Source: Chenopodium formosanum (lineage: Eukaryota; Streptophyta; Magnoliopsida; Caryophyllales; Amaranthaceae). Taken from it: 64,000 nt of DNA. The first letter of the stretch is position 1; the number at the start of each line of letters is the position of its first letter. A program made the position numbers and the translations under genes. The notes beneath the pieces were generated by a model that did no database searches, was not told where the DNA came from, and saw nothing but the letters and a program-made list of their open reading frames with translations. Shown piece by piece: positions 47,680 to 60,194 of the stretch. Where the stretch lies: contig CM044857.1 in assembly GCA_024500155.1 (NCBI GenBank), positions 3,660,501 through 3,724,500 on the forward strand, written 5' to 3'.

Positions 47680-49655
47680 TTTGTTATCTTTGGCTATATA
47701 TTCATGTTGATCTTAGTTGTTTTATTTGAATTTTGTAGATATTCTTGTATTGGTTGTGTGAGCCATGAAGTAATTGAACAAATTGACTTGAGTGATGAAT
47801 GTGAAGTGAATGTGTTAGGTATTAAAAATGCAAGTATTTGAGTTGATTGATAACTGTGGAATGGATGTGTGGTTACAATATGCAAGTGTCTGTGATGACT
47901 AGGATGTGCCACTGATTAATGTTGTTATCTTTGCTTGTTTCAAAAATAGTACTATGGAGCAAAAATGTGGAGGATACTAGTAGTAGTAATCCTGATTTCG
48001 GGTTGCCATTGGTTGAAGTCTTGCTATTATTTTGCGGCAATCATACTTGGTTGCTTCGAGGGTAGGATGTGTAGCCCATTAAGATGTAAGCTTTAGCCAG
48101 TAGAATCTGATTGGCAAATGAAAATGTTTTCTAGAGGTTATGATTGATGCTTAATGACAACAATTTTGATAAATTGCAAACTTGCTAGGTAACCAGCAAC
48201 CTTGAGGAAAATAGGAAATGCATCTAACTAAGCCGCTAAGATGCTGATAATAGTTAAGTAACTATTGAATTAGTTGCTTCTGCAGTAGTTTTTCTCAATA
48301 GAAAAGTAAGATTTCCTTTTTATCTCTTTTTTCTTCTTTGGGGTTTGGGTGGATGGGGGATAGGGAATAGAGGAGTTACTGAGTCATGCGCTTAGCAAGT
48401 GAAAAGACATTAAATGAAAACAAAGTGAAGATTTTAGGACCTTTGGGTGCCACACAGAGCTCTTAGATGAAGTTCATTCGGTGAACTCACATGATCACAT
48501 CTTAAAACAATTGTTCTTACCGACAAAAAGATGATGTTTATCTTGGTGGTTTTCAAATTATCCAATTGACTTGATTGTTACAGAAAAGGAAATTGATTAA
48601 AATAGCAACCCCTCCACGACTACCCTCTCTCCTCCTCTCTACAACCATTGTTTCCCCAGTACCACCCCCTACCCTAACCTTCACACCTGCTACTACTTCA
48701 TTTCCCAATACGGTACCGCCCTAATGGTAATTCAGTACTCACCGTTAGTCTGCTGCTCCATCCCTTCTACTGCAGCTGCTGTCAATTTCTCCCACACTTA
48801 ATTTAGAATTCAGACAAAACTACAAAAGGATCCACTCAGCCTACCCAACAACAACACCTATCTGCAAACCTTGAAGTTCATACAGTATCTTTGGTTTACA
48901 CCACTAGTCCACTAGTGGTCGGTACTGTTCATTCAAGTTCTGAATTTGGAACTTTATCAAAATTGACAGTCAAAGCTATTTTAGAGGTGGCAGCAGTGCA
49001 GCTCAGAGAGGTGAATAGGTGGCAGAGGAGGGAATCAGGGAATACAAGGATTGAGACTTGAGGAAATGTCTAAAAGAGGGATATCTTTAGTTCTTGACCA
49101 TCGAACATGTGGTATTAAGTGTGGCATTTTAGGTATGACTCATTCCAAACCCATGCATTAGTTTTTCTAACGATACGAAACTTCTCAACCACTCAATGTA
49201 ACTCATAAACAAAGCACTCTTAACTTTTAAAACTTTTGTCATTGGTTTCAGTTTTGGGTCTTTTGTTTTCTGGCATTCCCTCTTGACCCATCCAACTAGT
49301 CAATTGGAACATTCTTGAATTGTGCCAGCACTCCACCTTGAGCCAAATTGTCAGATGGGTCATCTTCTCTCCTCTTTTGAGTCTTTCCTCATCACTTCTT
49401 CTCTTTGAAGTTCTTCCACATCAGTGGAAATTGTATACAATGAATGAGTAACCTTGATTTGGATTGTAATGACGATGGCAATTTTCTTTTGCATTTAATT
49501 ATCTAAACCATTCTCTAGAGTTTTCGCAGAATTTACAGTGAGTGCTTTTTATACGAGGCACAAGGTCATAACACTGATTAGGGATTTTTGATCAATATTC
49601 CTGCCTGTTTTTTAAAAGATTAAACACTTGGATTTTTACACTACTTACATACTCT
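47680..49655. other. 3' flank of the 47 kb gene, no gene seen
   Basis: Mixed-composition DNA, probably 3' UTR, possible downstream exons or introns of the 47 kb gene, then intergenic sequence. No recognisable protein, RNA or element ends. Confidence 0.4.
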
Positions 49656-49663
49656 ACTTTCAC

Positions 49664-51409
49664 TAGACCTGGCAATCCTGACCCAGACCCGAATGACCCG
49701 ACCCATGACCCAAAGTCGACCCGAAATCAGTGGCCCGAAATTGACCCAAAACTCGAATCAACCCAACCCGACCCATACCCGACCCGAAGTGGAAATGACC
49801 CGACCTAGACCCGAAACCCGAAATGACCCAACCCGAAACGACCCGACCCGAGATGACCCGACCCGAAGTTGACCCGAGACCCGAAACAACCCGACCCGAA
49901 GTTGACCCGAGACCTGAAACAACCCGACCCGAAGTTGACCCGAGACCCGAAGTGACCCGAGACCCGAAGTTGACCCGACCTTTAACTTGAATTAATTGAC
50001 TCAAATAGACTTGAAACCCAGAGTGACCTAAACCAAAATTATCTTATACCTGAAATGACCAGAATCTATTTAAGTTAAAGACCTGACCTTAGCAAACTGA
50101 AATAAAAAAAAACCGCAATTAAATTGAATTAATTGACCCAAATCTATTTAAGCTAAAGGATTTTTTTTATCTTCCTATTTTTTTACTTTTATTTTTGTTT
50201 TTCTGTATTTTAGAATTTAGTCACTTTACCTTTTACTTATGGAAATTTGGAGGGAGTATTCCTGCTCATAATTTATCTCTTGTCCTCATAATGAAATACT
50301 TTTGGAGTTTTAGCCATTTGGGGGGGAGAATTTCCCACAATTTTAACCAAGTTAAAAGTTTTATTTTGTTTCCCTCTTGAATTTTCACTTTTAAGTTGTA
50401 ATTTTGTTAAAATTGAAATTTTGAAAATTTTTAATTGATCAACAAGTGTGTCCGTAATCTTACATCTGAATATGAGAATATTTCGCTTAATTAATAATAC
50501 CTCCGTTTTTTTCAGTTGACCGTTTTGACTTTATTCACACACTTCTCTTTGACCGTATTTTGTGTTTTATATGTAATGAAAAATATAGTCATGTAGGATC
50601 TTGAGTTCTTTAATTGGATAGTACACTGGTAGATAGATACAAGCATAGTTACATAACTACAATAGTTCATAATTCATTAGTTCATTATATACTAATAGTG
50701 ATGAGAAACCCTATGAAGTAATTTAAACCGGAGAGTCGGAGACTGGGCTACTAAGTAGCCCAGAAAAAGTTTAATCTAATCCTATCAAGTTTGAATTTGA
50801 GATCAAATTACCTTGAATAAGAAAAACCTTATTATGAGTTTCGTTTGAAAAAACTTGAACAAGAAAAACCTAATTATGAGGTATAAGTCGTATAACTCAA
50901 TTTGTTAGAGCATCTCTCTTAGTTTCAGGAGATCCTGAAATTGATTCTCAATCTAAACACAAAAAAAATAAAAAATAAAAATAAAAAAATAACAAAGTCA
51001 ATAAAAGTCAAACAATTACTATATTTCATGAAAAAAGTAGCCTTAATAAATGTAGTGAGTTTTTCGTCTAAAAATAAATAAATATATATATTGAGTTGAA
51101 TTTAACCCAATGCATTGACCCGACTCGAAGTTGACCCGACCTGTAGTTGACCCAAAAATTGGACCCGAAAATTGACCCGACCCGAACTGACCTGACCCGA
51201 AAATTGACCCGACCCGACCCGAACTGACTCGACCCAAACTTGACCCGACCCAAACTCGACCCGAAGTGTTGACCCGATACCCGACCCGACCCGATTATCA
51301 GTCAACCCGAAATGACCCGACCCGACCCGAACATGACCCGATAACTTTTTGACCCGAACTTGACCCGACCCGAAATGACCCGACCCGAATGACCCATTTG
51401 CCAGGTCTA
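49664..51409. mobile_element. Non-autonomous hAT element with GACCCG-rich subterminal repeats (1,746 bp)
   Basis: Perfect 12-base terminal inverted repeats TAGACCTGGCAA, flanked by the 8-base duplication ACTTTCAC (49,656-49,663; 51,410-51,417), diagnostic of hAT transposons. About 320 bases inside the left end and 300 inside the right end consist of GACCCG, GACCCGAAA and related units in opposite orientation, the usual subterminal transposase-binding layout. No transposase gene; open frames over the repeats (Gly/Ser/Val-rich) are artefacts. A MITE fragment (CCTCCGTTTTTTTCAGTTGAC, about 50,500) lies in the interior. Confidence 0.93.
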
Positions 51410-51417
51410 ACTTTCAC

Positions 51418-52399
51418 TATCGTTGGAGATTTATGAGTAGTTTTTATACTTAATGGAAAATATAGTCATGTGAGATCTTGTTAGAATCGTCTTAATTTAT
51501 ATTTCTAAAGTACATAGTTTTATAATTTGAACTTATTGCTAATTAGAGAAATTAATGGTTGAATATATGCATTGGCAAGCATGAATAGAGAAGTGTTTCA
51601 TCAAAAATTGGATGAAGTATTACCCTTATTTTTCCTCGATGAAAATGCCTTTCAATTTTGTGATATTGGGTAATAGGAATCGTAACCCCGTCTGGATGGT
51701 GCACTATTACTCTAGTAGTATCATCGTTGCTGAGTTCACCTAATCACCTTAACAATTATAACAAATTCTGTATTATTTTTACTGTTAAGGTCATTGGAAG
51801 ATGTATACTTTTTGCTAATTTTTGATTTAGTATGTCAGACATGATGGGTAATTAGATTGTTATTTGATTTGGAAACTGACGATTGCATGAGTTAGAATAT
51901 AGCTATTGTAATGCCTAACTAAATTTAATATAGATGTGAGGGTTTTAGGTATAGCTCTTAAAATCACTACATGAAGAACCTAGACTATAATTCAACTTCT
52001 TTGCTGCCTATACTTTCCCTGTTGCTCAAATGGGAGATTATTATTTATGCGTAACCTAGTAATATACTGAAGGGTATATAGAATTTAATGGTCCTTGTAG
52101 GTTAATAAGGTAATCCCAAGGTTTTAAAACTTCCACCATACTTCCTCCGTTAACTATTATCTATAAATGGATGCTAACCATTATGTGCAGCAATTTTTTT
52201 TTCCATATATAGTAACTTTTTTCCAGCAAAACTTTATTTTACTTAAAATTTTATAACCTCAATTACATACTTAAAACATAATTAATTAAAAACTAATCTA
52301 ATCTAATTTATTTAAACTTATCTAATCTTTAAAAAATCATCAAATTTCTCCACATCCATCTTTATCTTCCTCATTTTCTTTCTCTCTCCTCCTTCATCA
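51418..52399. other. Gene-free interval
   Basis: AT-rich. Near 51,430-51,530 is a fragment related to the MITE at 50,500 (shared AAAATATAGTCATGT). No gene is supported. Confidence 0.4.
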
Positions 52400-52544
52400 T
52401 TGAATTTCTTAACCTTCTTCATCTTCCCCATTATCTTTCTCCATCCTCCTTCAACCCCATTCTCATATATTGAAGAAAAAGCTCAGTGTTTCGATTCGAT
52501 TCTAAATCTGGTGGTTCTCGCCTGTCGGATTGTTTCATGGTTGT

Positions 52545-52880
52545 GGTGGATTTCGTGGGGGTGGGTTTGGTTTCGTGGGTCGTTGGTCTTGGGTTTCCGT
52601 GGGGGTGGGTTTGGTTTTCATTGGTGTGGGTCTAGGTTTCGTGGGTGGTGGTTCTGGGTGGCGGGGGTTTCATGGGTCTAGGTCTAGGTTTCGTGGGTCT
52701 TGGGTCTAGGTTTTCGTTTGGGTGAGTTTGGTTTTAGTTGGGGTGGGTCTAGATTTCGTGGGTCTGAGTTTGGTTTCGCAGGTGTGGATTTTGTGGGGGT
52801 GTTAGGATTCATGGTAGTGAGTTTCAGGGGGTGTTGGGATTCGTGGTGGGTTTCTTGGGGCTGCTGGGTTATGAGCAGTG
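52545..52880 (+). repeat. G/T-rich degenerate minisatellite
   Basis: Imperfect repeats around TTTCGTGGGTCT and GGGTTTGGTTT. The Trp/Gly/Phe-rich open frames over this stretch are a consequence of the repeat and are not called as genes. Confidence 0.6.
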
Positions 52881-53045
52881 GCGGATCTACGTTGTAACTA
52901 GGGGTCGCAGAAATTTGGTATAAATTTTCTAAAACTCCAAACTAATACTAAATGCCTACAATTGCTGCAGTGGTAAAAGGAGAATTAGCTAAAGTTTTGA
53001 TTGTGCCCCAGGTTAGGGGTTCAAACCCCACTTCTTTATTTTTAC
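52863..53045 (+). mobile_element. SINE-like or hAT-like repeat with tRNA B-box
   Basis: Begins with AGTGGCGGATCTA, a start seen in widespread plant repeats. It contains GCAGTGGTAAAAGG and, further on, GGTTCAAACCCC, a good match to the RNA polymerase III B box. No clean target duplication found, so the class is uncertain. Confidence 0.4.
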
Positions 53046-53405
53046 ATTGTTTTTTTTTCCCTTTGTAAACACTTTAACTACCCTTGCTATTTGTTCCAAA
53101 TCGATTCCCCCCCCCCCCCAACTTTATTTCTTTTACTACGTACAGGAATAAAAAAAGCATTAATAAGATTTAAAAGTAATTTAAATTTCTCCATTACTTT
53201 TATCAATAATGATGATTATATTTTTTTCATTTTCACAAATTATTTACGAATTATGGAGTATTTATTAATTGTAATGATAAATTTAGATACGAATTGTCTT
53301 AAAAAAACAAAGAAATATACAAATTGAAGTACAAAATTACTAGTATCAATATCATTGTGCATTTTTTTTTATGCAGTATTGTAATTGTTTTTTATAAGTA
53401 TAATA

Positions 53406-53662
53406 CTTCCTTCATTTCTTTTTAGTTGACACGTTTCTTTAGTCACGTTTGCCAATGCACAAATTCAATCATTAATATCTCTAATTATCGATAAGCAAAA
53501 ATTCTAAAAAGTTGATATTTTGGAAATATATATTGTGACGAATCTAACAAGATTCCACATAACTATATTTTTCATTAAGTATAAATCACAAAACACGGTG
53601 AAAGGAAAGTGTCTGAATAGTGCTAAAGTAAAAAACGTGTCAACTAATAAAAACGGAGGTAG
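53406..53662. mobile_element. Stowaway-like MITE (257 bp), same family as 35,548-35,802
   Basis: Ends CTTCCTTCATTTC and AAACGGAGGTAG, flanked by TA. It shares long blocks with the 35.5 kb copy, such as TTTAGTCACGTTTG and GACGAATCTAACAAGA. Confidence 0.88.
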
Positions 53663-53863
53663 TATATCTTAGTAATTGTTTTTTGAATAAGTTTTTAGTC
53701 AAATGTATCCATGTCCAAGATCACATTGTCAATTATTAAGGAGCACAACAATGTACTATCACATCGCACTGCATCCAAAAAATCACTCGGTTTATTTTTT
53801 TGCTTATTGTTTTTGGGGAATTTTTCAATACAAATCCCTAAAATAAAGTCCGGTATTAATTTA

Positions 53864-54525
53864 CTTCCTCTGTTTTTTTTATTTGCATCACTTTGGATTG
53901 CACAAAGTTTTAGGAGAGTAATATAATATTGTGAGTGGGTGAATAAATTACTCCCTTCGTTTTTTTTTTTTTTTTATTTGCATCACTTCGGATTGCACAA
54001 ATTTTTAGTAGAGTAATATAATATTGTCGGTGGGTGAATAAATTATTATAGTAAAAAAAAATGGGGACTATGAAAGAGAAAGTATGTAAGAGAGGATAGA
54101 TATTTTTATTATTTTATTAGGGACCATGGAAGAGAGAGAAACGATAAAATAAGTTGAGTGGGGTTTAAAGTAAAAGAGAGAAATGATAAAATATAGTATA
54201 AAGTTACCAAATATAAAAGTGATGCATTTAAAAAAAAAACACCCCTAAAAGGAAAGTGATGCAAATAAAAAAAATGGAAGAAGTATTATAGTAAAAGTAA
54301 GATGGGGACCATGAAAGGGAAAATATGTGAGAGAGGATAGATATTTTTATTATTTTAGTGGGGACCATGGAAGAGAGAAAAATGATAAAATAAGATAAGT
54401 GGGGTTTAAAGTAGTAGTGAGAAATGATAAAATATAGTATAAGTTACCAAATATAGAAGTGATGCATTTTAAAAAAAAACACCCATAAAAGGAAAGTGAT
54501 GCAAATAAAAAAAAAACGGAGGGAG
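53864..54525. mobile_element. Stowaway-like MITE interrupted by a copy of itself
   Basis: Outer copy begins CTTCCTCTGTTTTTTTTATT and ends AACGGAGGGAG, flanked by TA (53,862-53,863; 54,526-54,527). About 327 bp once the inner copy is removed. Both copies contain TTTGCATCACTT on the left and AAGTGATGCAAAT on the right. Confidence 0.9.
53951..54283. mobile_element. Inner copy of the same Stowaway family (333 bp)
   Basis: Begins CTCCCTTCG and ends GGAAGAAG, flanked by TA (53,949-53,950; 54,284-54,285). After it the outer copy resumes with TTATAGTAAAAGTAAGATGG, a block also found inside the inner copy. Confidence 0.9.
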
Positions 54526-54700
54526 TATGTTTTAAATTTCTTAAACAACTACTCGTACGTGCTACCCTTGATTGGAAATAAATCCTGCAGTGGTTATGGG
54601 TGGTGGGTTTCGTGGGTGGTATAGGCGGTGTGGGTGGTTGGGTGCGAGTCATGGTGGTAAAGGCGGATGTTTAATTGTGGGTAGCTAGCTTGGATTAATT

Positions 54701-54703
<3 letters not shown>

Positions 54704-54793
<90 letters not shown>
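54704..54793. repeat. (CT)45 microsatellite
   Basis: 90 bases of CT repeat, read directly. No gene starts just downstream, so it is probably intergenic. Confidence 0.97.
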
Positions 54794-54797
<4 letters not shown>

Positions 54798-55564
54798 CCT
54801 TAATTACATACCTTTACTTTTAATTAAAACCCAAAGGTTTTGCCTTGGAGTTCATGAAACTCCCCTTTGTTGCAGATTGTAGTTAACGGAAGCTCATTTA
54901 TACTCCATATGTCTTAAATATATTAGTTAATTTGAGGGTTGCATCAGGATACCCTTATTAGATAACAACATAAATTTTGCAAATCCTTACTACTACCTAT
55001 TTATTTATTAAATGATTCTACTTTTCTACCCTTATTTTAATGATTTTATTTTATAATTGGGATACCTTTAGCAAAATTGCGTGTATATATTTATATACAT
55101 CATATATTGATATTTACTTAATTGTTGATTTGTTTAATGTTCAAGTTAAAATCTCAGGGACTTTGTTAGGTTTTTGAATTTATTTCAAAAGACATGATTT
55201 GGATAGGTGATGAATGGGGGTCTTTTGATTAATTTATTGATAAAGGTATTTTCTTCTTTTGTGCCCATGCAAACAAGTGTTTTTTAATGGTGAATTCTTA
55301 ATGATGCCGTTTGGTTTGACTTTTTGGAATTGAGTTAGAATCCATTTTATATATTTAATGTTTGGTTAGGCTTTTCAATTATGGAATTTCATACCAAAGG
55401 GTTTTATCTCTACCCTAATCCTGTAGAATCTCATATCGACCTCGCCTTCAAAGATTTACAATCCATTTCATTAATGAGATTTATAACTCATTCCAATAGT
55501 TACCCAAACAACTTCAGACTAGTATGAGATTTTGAATTCATACTTCCTTAGTATGGGATTCCAT

Positions 55565-56368
55565 CAATGTTACTTGGACTCGTCTATAAGTGTCGTGTCC
55601 GACAACAGTCCTAAATTTTGGTCGACACTTTGACACAGTCAAGGGAGTGTCTTGACAAATGTTTAGGATACGGCTAGTGTATAAAGTGTCCAAAAAATTT
55701 AATCCGACACTTAAAAATAAAAAATAGATAAAAGTCAAAAAATAAAAATAAAAAAATAATACGGAGTAATACATAGGGAACATCTAAGGTCTAAACATAT
55801 TCCAATACACTTTTTTTAATCTTCTTTTGTTTCCTTTCTTCTCTTTCTACGTATTCTTTTGTTACAAATTCCAATACACTGTTTCAAACTATGGTCTTAT
55901 CTTTCTATCTTCTCTCTCCTCCATTAAATTAGATGCATGCTTCAAAGTTCAAACTTAATCCCCTCTTTTTCTTCTCTTTCAAATTTCAAAGGCGGCATGT
56001 CATTTATTTTTGCAAACACTTCTTTGTTCTTTCATTCAACAGCCAGCCACCACGAATGGCAACCACAACTCGCCGGCGATCTGTTCAATGTGCCGGAAAA
56101 TACATTTGTGAAATCGGAATTTTCAGGCAACCAAAAGCCCTATACTTTTAATCTCTGTATGTGTCCTGCAATTCAGCAATTCACGAAATTTTGGTAGATT
56201 TTTGAACTAAACCCTAAAATTTTAAATTACAAATCTTGATTATCTGAAATCGGCGACACCTGTTTCAGGCACTTTTCCGATCCCCGAGTCGAAGCCGTGT
56301 CAAGGGTCATGTCGCGCGTCGTGTCGACATGCGACACCCATGGCCAAGGCAGGTGTCGGAGTAACACA
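55565..56368. mobile_element. Mutator-like MITE (804 bp)
   Basis: Flanked by a perfect 9-base duplication GGATTCCAT (55,556-55,564; 56,369-56,377), the length made by Mutator-like transposases. Ends share GTTACT and GTCGGA-like sequence in inverted order (left AATGTTACTTGGAC, right GTCGGAGTAACACA). Both ends carry GTGTCG/CGACAC words. No transposase; small open frames inside show no domain. Confidence 0.8.
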
Positions 56369-56377
56369 GGATTCCAT

Positions 56378-58913
56378 ACCATTTCATTTCATTTTCACGA
56401 AACAAAAGACCCCTAAATCAGAAGTATAATGTTATATCTGCTAAGAATTGTTGAATTATTAGTTACATTAATTGAACTTTAAACCCAAGTTTATTGTGAA
56501 ATTTCCTTATTGAGAAAAATAGCGGAAGTAAGTATCTTGGCTCTTTGGGGCCTTATAGACCTCCAAAAAGAAGTTTACTTGGACTTAGATTTCTAAAAAA
56601 AGTTAACTCTATAATGATATTTATTTAGTTCCTCAAGACATGGTTGGAGTTAAAAAGTTAAAGTACAAGTTAAGGGAGTAATATGTGACGGATGAATAGT
56701 GCTCATGTTTTTGTATTATGAGTGGATTTGTTTCCCCTGCCACTCTGTGTGTGGCACTTAACCTCTAACCCCATTGCCCCACATAAAAAACTATCTTCTA
56801 TGTGCCACTCTCAGTCGTAGATATCCTCTATCTAGCACCTCTACACACCCTCACCTACTCCTTGCAATCTCTCTCCTGTATGTCTCTCTCACTAATAAGA
56901 TATGAGACGCTAAACTTATTTTCATCAGAGATTAGATGACTTTCTAGGATGATCCAATGTGCAGAAAGACTGTTCATTTTGCAAAATGCGACTCATCTGT
57001 TGTGTGCTACAAATTCAAAATCAGACAATCATTTGGATTGAAGATAGTAATGCTTATGGCCAGATTATTCTGAGCCACAAATTTCAATCAGACCATCTTT
57101 TGGAACAGAGGGACTGATTGATTAGTGTTTACTGCTAGCTCCTATTATAGAGGGAGACGAAAGATATTATCGTAAATATGCAATTGTTAGAAGGAGGTCA
57201 ATTGTAGTTACATTTCGATTATCATGCCCAGGAAAAAGGATGGGGGGAGATAAGAGGTATCAAAAGTTGTATGGATAGCAGCAATAGGGTTGGTGGTGAT
57301 AATAGATGATGATGATAATGGTGGTGGTTGCCTGGTTGGGGGATGGAGAGATTTAAGTGAATTACTTTCCATTGGAGGGGGTATTATTTGTAATTGTTTA
57401 CTTTAATTTGGGAAAATGACTTGCCATTCTGTAATCCCCCCCCCCCCCCCCCCCCCCCCAAAGCTTGTATAAATCCCTTCTAAGGCTTTTATACCTACAC
57501 CAGTCAGGTAGAGCGTGAGTAAACCTACCTCTCTCTCTTTTTTTTTCTTTTGTTTTTTAACTGTATTTTCTTCCTCAAGAAGTCAAGATCAATGAAACCT
57601 TCTTCTCACCTACCCATGAACCACATTAATCTGTGTATTTTGTTCTTCATTAATATTTCTTGCATCCGTCACAACACTCTACCACATGATTGAATGCATC
57701 ACAACCACTCCACTTTCATCCCTGTATAATCACTAGGGAGTCATAGAAACTTGCTTTTAACCTTATGCAAAAATGCAAAATCAACTCTGGCATATATGAT
57801 TCCATTGACACCCTGGAACACTTGAAGTTGTGGTACCTCCGGGGCCTTCCTTGACCAATAAAGATCTCCATTAGTCATCCTTTGTGATGCATTGGTCAGT
57901 TTTTGATATCTGCACTTTCGCATTTATTGCAATCTTGTTTCGTGCCTTTATTATATAAGAGAAAGAAACTGTATCCTTATTTAACAGAACTAATCTATGT
58001 TGTGTGACATAAATTACAATATAATTTGGCTATTTACAGTCTTAGACTGAAGTTTCCTTGTTCTTGACTGTAACGGAAAGCAGAGAGCTGATCTAAAAGA
58101 AATTGTTCTTTGTTGGTGAGAATCAAGATATGACCTCAAATTAAATTTTACAACATTGTTTGGTTTGTTGCAATTTTATGAGTGTACAGGCTACATGGAA
58201 TTTTTGTTTCTTACCTTCTTAAGAGTGTCTTGTGAGCTATAAAGAAAGGTTGAAAGTTTCAAGATAATCTGCCTCTCAAAGTTCAGTTAGCCTATTGCGC
58301 TGCTTTGCTTAGTTAAATGATTCAATTGGCGTTATTGATACTGCTTATCTAAATGAGTTGGTTGGGATTGTTGATATTTTATACCTTGTTCAAATTCACT
58401 TCCCAGGATTGTGAACTTTTAACATTTACATATGTGACCTAGATGGATTCTTGTGACATTTTCTTTGGTTTGCCTTAGGTGTGAACTATGAATGTCGGAT
58501 CTAGCTTAGAGCAAGGGGGTTAGGAATGGCGCATGCTAGTATGCTACCCCTGACCTAAAACTGGAAGGAAAAAAAAAAACTTTTATGAGTAGTCAATATT
58601 GATAAAGGGAAAGCTTCTTCTGTATGCTATAGTTTTACCTTGCCCCAAATTTGACATTCAGTCTCTCTTTTGGTCTTTCCTCTTCTGACTTCTCTTGTCT
58701 GTCACCTGAAATTCGAAAAACAAGGCACCATGCATGAGGACTTCAGGAGTCATAATCATTTTTCTTGTAATTATTTTATATTACTCCGTGAAATATTGCT
58801 TTTAATGTGTTTTAAATGTAACTGATGTTAATATCTACTGGTAGCTTTTCACCTTATTGGTTATGAAATTAAATGGGAGAAAAATACATAATTTTAGTAA
58901 ATTTGCTGATTGA
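56378..58913. other. Intergenic interval, no firm gene
   Basis: AT-rich with a 24-base C-run at 57,436. A minus-strand open frame at 57,923-57,741 (60 residues, with MTNGDLYWSRKAPEVPQLQV) has a protein-like composition, but I recognise no family and see no exon context. Confidence 0.35.
57436..57459 (+). repeat. (C)24 homopolymer
   Basis: Uninterrupted run of 24 C's in AT-rich DNA, read directly; a 13-base C-run also occurs at 53,107-53,119. Such runs may be real or sequencing artefacts. Confidence 0.9.
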
Positions 58914-59212
58914 CAAGTGGAAATCTTAGCTTTATCCACCTTTTTTCCAACACTATATCCCAGATCTGCTGTAGCTGATTCCATGATGATCTTCTTGGCG
59001 TTCCTTTCTATAGCAAGTGTCAGCAGTTTGCTCTCTGATATTGTAGATATCAGATTACTAAGATCATCTGATAAGATGTTGATTAGTCAAACTTCTAAGC
59101 CTTGTGATTCCTTAAGCCATATTTGTTTTTGTGCCTCATTTTGATTATTCTTCTTGACATTCCACCACCTAGTTTTGATAGAAACAGCCAGCTTTAAATT
59201 TTATGGAACAAG
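58914..59212 (-). pseudogene. Possible coding relic, one stop
   Basis: On the minus strand one frame gives about 100 residues with a single TGA: KTRWWNVKKNNQNEAQKQ, then WLKESQGLEV, stop, LINILSDDLSNLISTISESK and AKKIIMESATADLGYSVGKK. Composition is protein-like and amphipathic, but no family is recognised. The plus strand of the same stretch is also open for 75 residues, so this may be chance. Confidence 0.25.
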
Positions 59213-60096
59213 TTGATATTTTTGATATTGCTTACTCTAGTTGAGTATTGATCATTGATCACTGGTTCTTAAAGCTGTCACGATTATCATCATGCTAATT
59301 ATTATGTTAAATTTGGCTGATGCAGATGTCTTCAAGATACAAGTGGAAAATGAGGTACTAGAGACTTGCACATCTTCCGAAATTTTCTTAAAGAAAACCT
59401 GGATTACCTCTTTGTCTAAGTTTTGGTTTTGATATCCCATTGATTTTGTCACTGCTCGCGAGTGCGATTTTTATTTTTGTTTTGAGTCTTTTGGATGGAG
59501 GTAAGGTCTGTATTGTCCATCGGACTGCAGCAGACTTGTGTAATTATTTCCTTTCAAGTAAAGCCTTATGCCTCCATTTCCCATCCAAAAAAGGGAGAGG
59601 TTATATTACATACTCGTATACTGCTATTCTATTTTAGTGACATTAAATGGCTGATGGTTAGCCACTATTAGATCTAGTGTGGCCGTGTTGGTGCAAGGGG
59701 TATAGATGTGCCACCGGATTTGATGAAAACTCTTTTCATAAATAATACTATTAATAAAAGAAGAAACAGGTGAAGGCGACTCTAGAGAGTCTTTAACACT
59801 CAGATACTGCGTCTAAAGAGGGTTTTCTCTCTTTAATGAAGGCTATCTGCTATCTTTGCTGATGGTTGCTCCATCAACCCTCCCTGAATAACAGGACTCG
59901 GTTTCTTACTGTTCTCTCTCGCCTAATCTTGTTGCATGCATGAATCTCTACGGTTTTTCCTGTACTCAAATGGAACAATTGTGTATAGTGAGGCTATCCA
60001 AGTGACATCAAAAGTAGAATTTTAGACAAATCTCAGGCACCAAAATGAAAATTTTCAACGAAGTTTATAAGCTAGCTTTGAATGGCCATATATATT
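59213..60096. other. Gene-free interval
   Basis: AT-rich, no element ends and no convincing coding region. Confidence 0.4.
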
Positions 60097-60194
60097 ATCT
60101 ACTTCCGTTAATTATTATGTGCAACTTTGGAATATTTTATATCTCACAAATAATACCCCAAAGTTGCACATAATAATTAACGGAGGAAGTAGAT
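60097..60194. mobile_element. Palindromic MITE remnant (about 98 bp)
   Basis: Left arm 60,097-60,130 and right arm 60,158-60,194 are complementary apart from a two- to three-base gap (CTTCCG against CGGAGGAAG), around a 27-base loop. Ends resemble Stowaway (ACTTCCG...CGGAGGAAGT). RNA of either strand would fold into a long hairpin. Confidence 0.85.

Noticed and set aside
49663..50004. Gly/Ser/Val repeat protein
   Set aside because: Translation of the GACCCG subterminal array of the hAT element; likewise 51,043-51,305.
52400..52897. Trp/Gly/Phe-rich plus-strand frames
   Set aside because: Arise from a G/T-rich minisatellite and lack any gene context.
55933..56197. Two overlapping plus-strand frames
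   Set aside because: They lie inside the Mutator-like MITE and show no known domain.
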